From the NCBI GenBank assembly GCA_902806575.1, contig CADCXD010000005.1:1364001-1428000 (forward strand): DNA of 64,000 nucleotides, given 5' to 3'. A program made the translations under genes and the position numbers. A model generated the notes under the pieces. That model was not told the DNA's origin. It saw only the letters and a program-made list of their open reading frames with translations, and searched no databases. The DNA comes from Jackrogersella multiformis (taxonomy: Eukaryota > Ascomycota > Sordariomycetes > Xylariales > Hypoxylaceae). The first letter of the stretch is position 1; each line of letters opens with the position of its first letter. This document shows, piece by piece, positions 48,057 to 58,933 of the stretch.

Positions 48057-48933
48057 GCGTCTACATATGTAGCCGGTTGCGAGGATACATATGCTCATGG
48101 CGTGTCCCTGGGGGTTTTTTTTTCGGAGTTCGGCCGTGCTCCGAGGAAAAGAACCCATTGACGATGTCGGCCGATGACTAATGACCGATGACCCGGATGC
48201 GCCTTTTGTATTAAGTAGTAGTTGGCTTTCTGTGGCGATTTTGCCCATTCCCCAAGACATACATACATGTATGGTGATTCAAAACACGCAGGGGGCAGGG
48301 CAACGGGGAATCAATCAGGGACCAATCGAATGGAAACGAAACGTCTTGGTGCAGTATCGTTAATAAGGACAAGGCATTGCGGAAGGCGTATATGCAGAAA
48401 TGTGTCCGTGGCGATCGAACAGGGATTGGGGGCGAGTTAGGCGTCTCCATTGAGCGTAGCAGTTGCAAATCTGGCTACGGACTTTATCCTACGCATGAAC
48501 TCGTGGATCTAGATGCTGAAGACCCCAGGGTCAGGCAACTTGAGCCTGTTTTACGTATACATTGAGTTCTCTCCTCTGTTTCGGCATCTGCGTGATTGAA
48601 ATTGTGTATGCTTAACGTACCTAGGTACTCACGAGGTCCTCCAGTGTCTAAGATTACGAGGTGATTTAGTCGCGAGAACGACGTATAACATACGAGTCTC
48701 AATTTATTACAGTCACAGGTCACAGGGTCATTACTATTACATACCGTTGAAGAAACTTGGTATGGTATTAAAACTCTCTGGGGCGAGGGGTGTCCATATG
48801 CTCATAGTATTACTCTCATGTAACCTCCCCCCTTTTCAGTAGCAAGATCCGCCAGAAGGAAAAAACCACTTTTGCAATCCTATTAGCCACGTATCTAACC
48901 AGCGAGTCGAGAACATTTCTCGGCAGAAGGAAG
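48057..48933. other. Convergent 3' region, ubp15 / RG-rich gene
   Basis: 3' UTR-type sequence containing a T9 run (48117-48125). Frames on both strands are short and unremarkable. Confidence 0.7.
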
Positions 48934-49514
48934 TCATTTTTCCTGGTCCGGATCCCACATAACCTGCACAAGCGATTAGCAACAGGACTTTGCGCGCCTT
49001 AGGCCACTCAATATCGGCGACTTACCAGGTCGGGCTGCTCTGAGATCTGTCGACCGGCGTCGCCTTTTCCGGGGAACCCGTAGGGGTAGCGTTCTTCCAC
49101 GGGTGGTTCTTTCGGCTCCTGCGGAGCTCGAGAGCTGGGAGATCCCGGGCGATCTTGGCTTGGACGTCCGCGGCCGCGGCCGCGGCCTCGACCTCGTGCA
49201 CGTCCGCCTCGGGCTCGGCCTCTTCCGCGCGCCTTTCCGCGCGCTCGTCCTTGGCCCGGGTCGGCGATGTCGGCGTGCTCCTCGTCTGGGTTGCGGACTA
49301 CAAATGTTTCCTTCTGCTCCGACGGTGCTGCTTCCTCGCCGTCGTCGTCCTTCTTAGTCTGCTCCATGTTCTTCGATGATATTGTGGCTCGGCTCTCGTC
49401 TTCCTGGTCCTGTTCCGCTTGTGCTTCCGCCGCGGCTTGGGCTACGGGGTCGGCGAATACGTGCTCGAACAGGCCGAAGCCGTTCTTCTGGTTCTTCTTG
49501 GCCGGGGGAGGCAT
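48934..49514 (-). CDS. Small RG-repeat protein, conserved-looking, function unknown
   Basis: Two exons on the minus strand: 49514-49026 and 48963-48934, 172 residues. The N-terminus (PPPAKKNQKNGFGLFEHVFAD) looks like a conserved short motif. An acidic and Gln-rich middle follows, then about 30 residues of alternating Arg-Gly (about 100-130), typical of RNA-binding or arginine-methylated nucleolar and mRNP proteins. The C-terminus PYGFPGKGDAGRQISEQPDL is spliced to VMWDPDQEK, which makes an ordered-looking tail that reading through the intron would lose. I do not recognise the family. Arg-Gly tracts can bind RNA and be methylated by PRMT1; that is inference from composition. Confidence 0.75.
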
Positions 49515-51720
49515 CGCGGCGGCGCTGGATGAGTGTCAAGGTGTCTTTGAGATGCTCCTAGCTTTTCTGGCGCTGCGAGGCGATGGTCGTCGTCTGCTGC
49601 CTAAGGTCTCCACAGCGGACTGCTGACTCACGGACGCGTATTTTTGGACGATCCGGATTCTTGCTGGGATCGACTGGGTAGGCGGTATGTAGAGCTTGGG
49701 GCACTTCGAATGAGGCTCAGCCAGGTCGATCAAGAAATTAAGAGATGACGATTCTAGTCCCCGAGATAGATGAAGAGGGGTGGTTAAAGAACTCTCGATG
49801 CCACGTACGTATCGCTCGCGTTTCTTCTTGCCAAGTGTGGCCTTGCGGTTCAGGGTACGGCGCTGTGAGTGGTAAGGGTAGTAGTAACGCGTAATTTGTT
49901 ACTATACTGGAGGACTAGATACTCATCTAGCTTAGGTCTGGTCTAGTCTGGTATCTATGGAAAGGAAAGGTTTCCGCTTGGATTGTGTAGAAGGATGGAT
50001 GGATTGCGGGTAAGAGGGAATGGCCAGTGGTGTGTTCAGAGAAATAAATAGGGAAAATACAACTCCCTTAGGGATTTTTACACGTGTGAAGCAAATTCAC
50101 GATCGTTAATCACGATTGGAGTTTAGTACCTTTGTTTGGCCGCGCGACTGTCGTCCCAGGCAATAACCGTTGTATGCAAGGCATCTGTTTAATGAACACT
50201 AGGTAGGCTATCGTTCATTTCTTGTCGTCGATGTGTGTGCCCCCTTTTTTCTTCTTTCGTCGAGTGTATTCGATGATATCCTAGCGGAAGCTGGGCACAT
50301 CTACAAAGGTTTATTGAAGAGTGTACTCGTAAGGTTTTCGGGGAATAGGGAAGTAGTCTGGTTCTGCTCTTTTGAATAGATCGAGGCAACGGCCGTAGCA
50401 TCTGGAGCTACAGTCTCGGCAGCTCTCATAAGTTGTCCTCGTTCTCATCTTGTCGAGATCTGCCTTTTCTTATTGGGCGAAGCGGTTAATCCTATACGGT
50501 GGAATACGCCCAAATGACATTCTTGGTTGACGATGATATCGAATAAAGCAACAAATCACTGGAATATCAATACGTGCATTTCTATACCACCTCTCTCCTT
50601 TCCATTTCACTTGAGAAGAAACCCTTTACAACGGTTACTCCTGAGTGTAACTAATACTCGCCTATTTCTTCGAGGTGGGTAGTAGATTACGGTTTAGTAT
50701 AGCCTTAAAAGCACTCGGAGAAGTGGGTATTGATATCTTCGTCGCTTAGATATATCGTGACGTTGCAATTCATATATATTTCTAAGACATATTTTCGATA
50801 TGGAATACCATCGTATCATTCCCAGAGTCAAGGTATAAGACCTTCAGGAATATCTCAGTTCTCCCAAGATTACTTACCTTATAAATTAAAAGGGGCAAGG
50901 CCGGAGGATGTTCGCACAGAGGTAGGATCTTCAAATTATAAAATAGGGTTAAAGGCTTAAAAATACCATTTGAGAGTGTATTAAATAAGTTAAAAGCGTG
51001 GTTTCTTAGCAAAATATATAATCTTTAAGAGGTTCTTTATGAGAATTATGAGAGGTTGTCGTCGTTTTTGGTAGTGTGCTTATATAAGCATATTCATGTT
51101 TTGATAAATACCCCCAATTTATGCATATTGCTTACTTTACCTCCTTACCAAGAGGTAGACAGATGGAATAAAGAATGAGATAACGTTAGTAAGCAGGCCT
51201 AGCGGTGATGTGATGTCATATATACCTTAGGTAGGTAGTCATCATAGTTATAACTTTGGCCAATAACTATCCTAGTGTTGTAAGCATGACTACCTAGGTA
51301 CCTACCTAGGTAGGTAAATGGGCAAGTAAAAGACCGGTTCGCCTCTAACATAATGCCGAAGTTTGTCTAAAAAGTTTCCAACCGGAGCTGAACCTATCAT
51401 TCAGTTAGGTAGGTATTCTAATTACGGTAGAGTCATAACGCCGAGTTGATTCTCGGACGTTAACGAGCTCGTCATCATTGCAATCAGCCAGTCAGACGGG
51501 ATTCTACGGAGTCATCGTGAAACCGTCACTATTCGCATACTACTCGTCATTGTACCCCTTTACCAGCCGCATCTTGTTGCTACGTATCTACTTCTCCGCA
51601 TTATCTCCAATTAGGTACCGATCATTTGTAAGCATTGTGGCAGGCTCGGAGGCCGAGTCGTGATATGTGAGACCCTTGGCACATAGTTTCTAAAACTATA
51701 AACCGACGATCTAAGCATTC
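49515..51720. other. Intergenic region, no supported gene
   Basis: Contains the 5' flank of the RG-rich gene and AT-rich DNA. A CCTAGG cluster sits at 51230-51317. Frames at 50730-51012 overlap antisense and look random. Confidence 0.6.
51291..51316. repeat. Two fused CCTAGG palindromes
   Basis: A 10-bp palindrome (51291-51300) runs into an 18-bp perfect palindrome (51299-51316). The 18-mer is identical to the one at 8242-8259. Confidence 0.9.
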
Positions 51721-53579
51721 ATGAATACTACTATTCCCATACGTGCTATCCGCCGCAATTTAAGATTCAACAGGACCACAATATATAGAAATTTAGCAAC
51801 TATGGCGACCTCTCACACCATTCAAATCACACCAGAGAACACTGGGCTCTGGAAAGTCAATCAGGACGAGTCTACGGCGAAGATGGCCACCGAACTGTTG
51901 CAGCAAGACCTTGAAGTAAGTATAATCCTGGACAACTATGAGCATGTGAGCTGGCACTAATTATACCTAGAAACATCATGTATACTTTAACAACGATGGA
52001 TATCACAACCAGTATACTCTCATCATGCATCTTAGAGGTTTTAGGCTTAGTATATGCTAATTCATCCCTTAGCATAAGTCATCATCTACTCTCCCTATAC
52101 GGCACAGGTGCTAGGACTGAGCATCTGAAGAAAGCCTATGGTGTGAATGTGTCGTATCAACGACCAACTATAAAGCTTCATGAGAAGGTGGTTGGTGAAC
52201 TTAACGACTGGAACACAGCCAAGAAGTATGTTGGCAAAGAACAGTAAGTTGGCCTAGAATATGGAAGATATGCTGTTTAAACACAAGACCTTTACCAAAA
52301 AACTGTCATCGACGTCTTGGATTTCAACTTAGCATCTATGTCTGAGCGTCCTTTTAGTATTTACACACAATGGCTGATATCATGTTACAGATATTACCCT
52401 GACTTCCTCGCCTTCTTCCAGGACGAGATCGATAAGCTAGGCTGGCAGAAGGTGTTGAGTGAGTACATGTTCGGGGCCGACGAGAAAAGTGAAGATATGC
52501 TCATCCGAATGCTTGGCGGTAAGTCGTTTTAGTATCATTGGCTGGTTAAAATCACGTATTGACGTCTAGTAAGGATTCCTCCACCCCCTTATCCAACTCA
52601 TGTACGGTGTAGAGTGGGAGCAACCTGCCATAGTCGCCATGGCTCTGGCACAAGCAGCCATCCATCAAGACAACATGAGAAAGTTCCTAATCACTGCCGA
52701 GAAAGCCTCGAAATCAACCCCGACCCCTATGCCCAGCATTTTGAGTCTACTAGAGGAAGTCAAGTCGAATAAGAAGCTTGCTACGTCGGCCAAATTTGAG
52801 GATGGCCAAAAGCTCCGCGACGGCGTCTTTGCCAGGGCATGGGATGAGATTGTCGAGATAACGAGTCGCGTGAAAGTCAATCCGGAAGAATTAGATGAGA
52901 AGACAGCTGAGATGTACCACGCAACGATCTACGAAGGTGCCTCCGCGGCATTTCATCCCGGGAAGGAGCCCAAGTTCGATTTCTTCCTCATGTGAGTACT
53001 CATAATCCCTAAGAAACGGTGACACCCGCTTATAGCGCAAGGCACCACATAAATATATGTCCCATATTCATAGCTATTAATAGCCAGGACTGGATTCCTA
53101 TAGAAACCAAAGTGAGGCTCCTCGAATGGAAGATAAGGTTGGACATTGTTCAGTATGCAGCGAGGGCCTGCCCTCCTCTATCGCTCGACAACATTGCCTC
53201 GTACACCCCAAAGGATCAAAAACCATGTTCGGCAAAGGGTATGTAGGCGCTAGGAAATAACTTTCGATATACAAACACTAAAGTTGTAGTAGAACTAGCA
53301 TCCCGAATCCATGCTCTCGAAGAGGACGGGCATGCCATCAAACTCGTCCGGGCCGTGGGTTTAGGCCAGACCGTGAGCGAGACGTACGAGGACAAGGATT
53401 GGATCAAGCTCAAGGGCGACTTATGGACTAAGGTCAACAATCTCGTTGCCGATTCCGTCACGTCTAGCGGGCCGCGCTGGGTTCGCGGCGCGGGCGACCC
53501 GAAGGCGTGGGAGGTTATTCCAAATCGACCTGGCGACACCAACGAAGTCTCGGACAAGCTTGATCAGACTCACTTATAA
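51721..53579 (+). CDS. Questin oxidase / AflY-HypA-like protein (DUF4243)
   Basis: Seven exons: 51721-51915, 51971-52011, 52073-52243, 52391-52518, 52574-52991, 53036-53238 and 53290-53579, 481 residues. Members such as GedK (questin oxidase) and AflY catalyse Baeyer-Villiger-type ring opening of anthraquinones in polyketide pathways; many homologues are stand-alone and uncharacterised. Landmarks: YHNHISHHLLSLYGTGA (a His-rich motif rebuilt by the second splice), YYPDFLAFFQDEIDKLGW, MLGGFLHPLIQLMYGVEW, and LLEWKIRLDIVQYAAR. I see no polyketide synthase nearby. The first ~27 residues before an internal Met (51802) are Arg-rich without acidic residues, resembling a mitochondrial presequence. 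The 41-nt exon 2 and the 147-nt intron 3 are the least certain parts. Confidence 0.85.
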
Positions 53580-53852
53580 GATTGGGTACCTACGATTCAT
53601 GGAACACAGAAACATCGGCTTGTATTATTAGTGTATGACGATACGATGGTCATGACGCTCGCAGCTCACTCGTTTTATTCTTCTTGGTACAAAAAGGGGG
53701 GACCTGAAACTTGTAACTTAGCAACTAATTTATGTCTATCTGTCATTGGTCCAGCAAATATAGGCCAGCTTGTTAGAAAATTTGGTGATAAGGCGCGAGT
53801 GGTTTCTATCATAATTTTTTCACAATGCTATAACCGGTATATGCCTCCTAAG
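53580..53852. other. Convergent 3' region, questin-oxidase-like / nucleotidyltransferase
   Basis: 273 bp between two stop codons. No gene. Confidence 0.7.
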
Positions 53853-54970
53853 CTACTCATCCAAGTCGTCCGAATGTGGATTAGAATCCTGACTATAATT
53901 TGTCTTTTCTTGAATTAATTGGACAAGAATCTCTGGGTGGAGAACTTTTTCCTTGAGCTTATCGAATAGTTCATCGGGTGGACATGTCGATATAGTACGC
54001 CGGATGTCTGTTGAGCTCAGCCCGTCTAAGGTATCACCATCGATAGTAGGAATAAAGCGAACCCATTCATTAGGGTAGAATATTTTTCTGCAGACTTGTA
54101 CCTCTTGCAATCTGTTAGTAGAGTCTGAACTGATCTCTTCAGTCAATGCGTCGTTGGCTTCTAGGCAGGAAATTTAGTCCAAGTCAACGTTAACGAAAAA
54201 GAGTGACTAGGAGCTCGAGTATTCAACATACCTTTTCCCAGTTCCGCTACATCTGTAGCTATTTTAGCTGTTTCTTTCTTATTCAAAGAACCAGAAACAG
54301 GTTTCCAAGCTTCGCAGTCTTTAATCCGACTCAACGTCCCATCTGCACCAACGAAGTCTGCTTCCCTTCCAACATCACTGACAATTACATCCCTACATCC
54401 CCAGGCATCTGTATAAGGAGGGAAGTTATTTATCTCTACGTGATCTGGCCCGGCCAACCAGATATATCGCAGTTAAAACCCATCTTTCCTAATTGCATTG
54501 GCAAAGCTGAAACGAAACTTCTCCCACGCAACCTCGTCTCCATTATGAAACCAAGCCCAATCGTGCGGTTTGTGATCACCGGTCCATAGTAGGATCCTCT
54601 GAGCCTTTGTAAACGACGCTTGGTTCCCATAGGACTTCGTTCTGATAGACCTGTCACTCACGAGGACGACGATCGCAGCGATAACATTCAGATCTTGGCT
54701 ACATGAAAAGGCCTTGTTCAGCAGTGCCTGATGACTGCGATGTGGAGGGTTGAAACAGCCATGGTATATGATGATCCGATTAATTCGATCCTTCTCAAGC
54801 TGTGGCCTTGAATGGCCCTTCTCTTGGTAAAAAATTGGAGGTTTCCAGGCAGAACCTGTGGTTTCGTAATAGCAAGTCTTGATATACTTCTCCAAATCTC
54901 CAGAAAATAGTTCTTCATCATTTCTTTCCTTGTCCACCAGCACCTCAGTTGAGTCGCAACTTCTCGACAT
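53853..54970 (-). pseudogene. Nucleotidyltransferase-fold (NMNAT-like) gene with in-frame TAA
   Basis: Two minus-strand exons: 54970-54232 and 54160-53853 (349 codons). The product belongs to the HxGH nucleotidyltransferase superfamily that includes NMN adenylyltransferases: YHGCFNPPHRSHQALL with HRSH at residues 77-80, a downstream LAGPDHVEINNFPPY, and the second signature LSSTDIRR (SSTDIR at 295-300). Both catalytic signatures are intact. However codon 166 is TAA (54475-54473), in the same frame as the conserved LAGPDH six codons later, so the model is broken as read. A 69-nt intron (54497-54429 approximately) could remove the stop but would also delete the conserved segment. It could be a recent pseudogene, a real stop with read-through, or a sequencing error. 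Substrate unknown. Confidence 0.6.
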
Positions 54971-56224
54971 TTCTGAAGGATAGCTGCTTAAGTACTACAA
55001 GTGAAGGATAGGTGATCGAGAATTGGATGGACTAATTAGGTAGGCAGGCAGCTATTTCGTAACTGAGGAGTTGAATTTTTCTCAGGGGACAGGAATTACT
55101 AAGAGAGAAAGAAAGTTGGTATCATGAGTAAATACCTAGGAGGCAGGTGCCCGTATATATATTTATTAATGATTCTATTCCACGACAAGGAACCTCGGGA
55201 GTTCAGGCAGGTAGATAGATACCTTGAATAATGTGGCGTAATATTGATCAGGCTGCCACTGTCACAAAATCAACTTATGGATGGAATAACGATCTAATGC
55301 ATAATAGAAAAGCATCCTGCGAATCTCAGTTTATGGATAGCTTCCCGTATGCAGAAACTTATCGATCCGGTAGATATCATAGGTACTTCGTGAATGAGTC
55401 AAATCATATCGTTATTTTATATGTAACCTAATTTGCATAACTGGGTACCTATAAATAACTCTGTATAAAAATGAAATTAATACTGATAATAAACGAGCCT
55501 TAATTTTATTAATATTATCTACCATTCAAAAGCAACGAGGTACTTTGTATTGTAGTAAAAACACGGGAAGACGGATATGCATATATATACATGTATGGGT
55601 CTGAATAGCCTCACTTTCAATTGGATGGTTACCTGCAGTTAAGCGAAATGTAGGATGAACACGCTAAGCTCTTGCAATAACACACCTAGACAAGGTATTG
55701 CTTTTTACATTATATGCAGTCAGCTATCACACATCTCTCTCTAATAGTCATGCATTGCCTCTAGGTAACTAACACTAACTCTACTCCCCATTACGCAGAA
55801 GAGATATGTTCAATATACTTTCAGCACGTTAGTTTATTCAGATTTCAATTCAAAATCAAAGTATCAAGAGAAGTTAGGGATCTAATATGATAGTATTATT
55901 AAAAGACGACGTAAAAGCACGCGGCACAATATCCCTCCTATACTGGTAGTTGCTTACAGACCCCCTTAAATAATACAGCCTACCTTAGGTAACTTACTAA
56001 ACTAAACCCAGTATACGCAAAGTATTGAATACTGTAAGTACCTAGGTAAGTAGCTAATAGCAAAAAATGTCAAAAGAAAAGCAACAGGGGTCCTAAAAAG
56101 AAAGGGGTTGAGGTCTCGGCAATGGCGGTTGAATCTAACTTATACTTAGCAACACCCTTCTTTTAAATCAAGACATACTCTAGGTATGTATTAAGCATCT
56201 ACACCCATTCGCATTGACTATTTC
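54971..56224. other. AT-rich intergenic region
   Basis: No supported gene. Very AT-rich, with tandem-like AT runs. A single plus-strand frame at 55231-55431 has no recognisable feature. Confidence 0.65.
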
Positions 56225-56680
56225 CTACTCATTTATTTCTATAACACCCTCGTTGCCAAGACCTAATTCCTTGATCAAGATATCCGCGGCCTTCTCGCCA
56301 ACCAGCAGGGCGGTGCTCATCGTATTCCCCGACACATTTCCCGGCACAATGCTCATATCTGTGATCTTTAATCTCTGCGTCCCATACACGCTTAGATCCC
56401 CGTCTACTACGCCCATCTGTTGCTCGGGACCCATCTTCCACGTGCCCAGGGGGTGCCATGCCGTGCCGACTGTCTTGCGCAGGAACTCCTCGATGGCAAT
56501 GTCATCTTCACGTGAATACTCAACGTTGGTCTGGACGCTGGCCTGTGCCTCAGTGGCGCACCGGGCTTTAGATACCTCTGCAAAGCTCGGTTGCCGAGTT
56601 GTTATCTCGCTGCGGAAAATCTTCATTTTTCGTACTACTTCGTGCTGCTTCTTGTAGGCCCAGACCTGAGGTTTCTATCT
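56225..56680 (-). pseudogene. C-terminal relic of a GMC oxidoreductase
   Basis: A minus-strand frame ending at 56225 encodes about 150 residues of the GMC oxidoreductase C-terminal (substrate-binding) domain: AYKKQHEVVRKMKIF, GTAWHPLGTWKMGP with the conserved His region, and GTQRLKITDMSIVPGNVSGN followed by MSTALLVGEKAADILI. The N-terminal FAD-binding domain (GxGxxG) that makes up two thirds of these enzymes is absent upstream. A few residues resembling the domain start (LLLSRAH) remain near 56710-56750 but in shifted frames. The ATG at 56626 could start a short protein, but it could not bind FAD. I call it a truncated, non-functional copy. Confidence 0.75.
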
Positions 56681-57054
56681 GTCTCTGAATGTACTGAGAA
56701 TTGCGACTTACTATGTGCCCTCGAGAGTAACAAAGTAGGCTCAAAGAGAAGCTCAATTCTGATTGTTAGCAAGTGTCCGAATAACCATAACCCCATCGCT
56801 TAACCTACCTACATCATAGCGTAAAAGCGACGATACAAACAAAGGCTACTTACTCCAAGTAGCAAGTATGTATAAGAAGCGCAAATGCGACATAATAACC
56901 CTCGATAAATTCGGGTACAAACTACCTAGGCAAAGATACGGTATTCATCTATCTAATAAGAAAGCATACGCCTGGACCCAATCTACCACATCAGCACTGC
57001 TCAACCTCTTTTTCTCCCTCCTATCACCTCCTCTCCCCCTTCTCCCCTCCTCCA

Positions 57055-58933
57055 TCACCCCTCCTCCCACAGTACCGCGCCCGCCTCCTTCAGCAAGCGC
57101 ACGCACTCCTTATTCCCCGCGCGCTCGGCGAGGAACAGGGGGGTGTTATTCGCGCGGTTGCGCGCGTGCACGCTAGCGCCCCGGACCAGAACCTCCTTCA
57201 GAACATCCGGGTCGGGCCCTGCGGCCGCGAGGTGCGCCGCCGTGTTGCCCATGTAGTCGGCGTGCCTTAGCAGCTGCAGCTCCTTGTCGGCGCCGGCCTC
57301 GTCGAGGATATCTACGGCGGCGCGCCTGTCCCCCGCCGCGACCGCGTACCCGAGGGCGGCGAAGGCGACCTCCGCGGCGCCGAGGCGTCCGGCGCCGGCG
57401 TCGGACAGGCCGCCCGTGGGCGTCGGGGGGTGCGAGAAGCTGGGGGTGGCGAGCTCGCTCAGCTCGCCGCGCAGCGAGTGGCCCATGCGCGCGGCGATGT
57501 CGTCGGCGGCGAGGCCGGGCAGCGCGAGCAGGTAGGAGAGCTTGGTCAGGGCGGCCTCGGAGGTGAGGTCGTGGCCGAAGACGACGCCGGCCTGGCCGAG
57601 CGCGAAGCCCGGCGCGTACAGCGGCGACACGAAGCCGTTGCGGCACTGGCTGACGTTGACGATGACCACGCCGCGCTCGACGGCCGACGCGATGACCTTG
57701 GTCAGGCTGCCGTCGACGCCCTCGGGCGCGTTGCCCATGCCGAAGGTCTCGAGGATGAGGCCGCGCAGGTGCGGCACCCGGAGCACCGAGTCCACCATCT
57801 CGGGCTTGATGCCGGGGAAGATGCGCACGCAGGCCACGTGCGCCGTGTCCAGGTAGGAGGTGATCTGGAACTGGGCGATCTTGGTCGGCCTCCGGACCAG
57901 CGACCAGTTGACGTCGACGCCGAGGCTGGTGACCTTGGCCAGGGGCCCGCAGTTGGGGCTGGCGAAGGCCTCGAACGACGACGCGGACACCTTGGTGGTG
58001 CGGTTCCCGCGGAACAGGGTGTGGTGGAAGAACAGGCACACCTCGGGGATCACGAAGGTGCCAGCTATGATGAGGGAGCCGAGCAGGTTGTCGACAGCGT
58101 CTGACTGCAGCGCGAAGATGGACGCTTGCGAGCCGGTCAAGATGACAGGTTTGCCCAAGTCTTCCTGTAGTTCTATTAGTACTATTCAAGTAACTCGTAG
58201 TCCACGTTATGGGTTTGATGGGGTCGCGTTGACAAATTCATCAACAGCCTACTCTACGCAGGATATATTCACGTACCATCATAAAGGACAAAGCCGAAGC
58301 CGAGTAAGATAGGGAGTCAGTTCCATGAAGTACCACAAACCCATCGAATAGGTGATAATTAGCCTTGATAGTACTCGCAATCTGCGTCCAGCCAAAACTA
58401 CTTATGCTAGAAGAATCGAGCAACGGCTCAAATTCGAGGGCGCCGTATCGGATGTGCCTCGAATATGAGCTAGGCGGCGTGCGTAGACTATCGATTGTGA
58501 CCTTGACACCGTCCTTGACGGCACTTAATGGGACTGTATTAAGTTAGCTATTTTTTACTGCTGGAGTGATTGATCTCGTGGACTGGGAAATAGTGAGCCC
58601 TGTCGTAAATTGAGTATCATACAATCCTTGGTGGAAGTTTCTTGAGCCCCTTTTGACTTGCATAACAGGATAAAAGTTCCCCGCGCCCTGCTTGACATGT
58701 TCGGTTCAAGACCAACATCATTATAACATCAAGAGATCTCACATACCTCTCTCAGACATATCATTAAACGACGGCCGTGGTGCCATCGCATTATCCAGAA
58801 ACCCATCGACGGGAACGAGGCCGCTCGCCGAGGGTTGCATGCAGATGGTGCCTCCGGTGATGATGATGAGCACCCTAGATTCGGGGTACGTGGCTTCGGC
58901 ATTGTCGTTCACGACAGCTGTGAAGGCCCCCAT
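57055..58933 (-). CDS. L-asparaginase with C-terminal ankyrin repeats
   Basis: Three exons on the minus strand: 58933-58747, 58533-58277 and 58164-57055, 517 residues. It should hydrolyse L-asparagine to aspartate and ammonia in the cytosol. The nucleophile Thr29 lies in IITGGTICM and the second motif HGTDSL gives Thr134/Asp135. The rest of the asparaginase fold is complete (GKPVILTGSQASIFALQSDA, EVCLFFHHTLFRGNRTTKVS, ILETFGMGNAP). From about residue 400 the chain changes to ankyrin repeats (GYAVAAGDRRAAVDILDEAG, GNTAAHLAAAGPDPDVLKEV, NNTPLFLAERAGNKECVRLL), the arrangement of mammalian ASPG and many fungal type-I enzymes. The large 3' exon is far more GC-rich than its AT-rich flanks. The 213-nt first intron is long for this window. 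Confidence 0.92.

Noticed and set aside
57173..58189. 338-residue minus-strand frame overlapping the asparaginase gene
   Set aside because: It is the alternative frame of the GC-rich asparaginase exon, Arg/His-rich and without motifs; the real frame has all catalytic motifs.
51721..58933. A functioning secondary-metabolite gene cluster
   Set aside because: No polyketide synthase, NRPS, terpene cyclase or transcription factor is visible; one member is a relic and one carries an in-frame stop.
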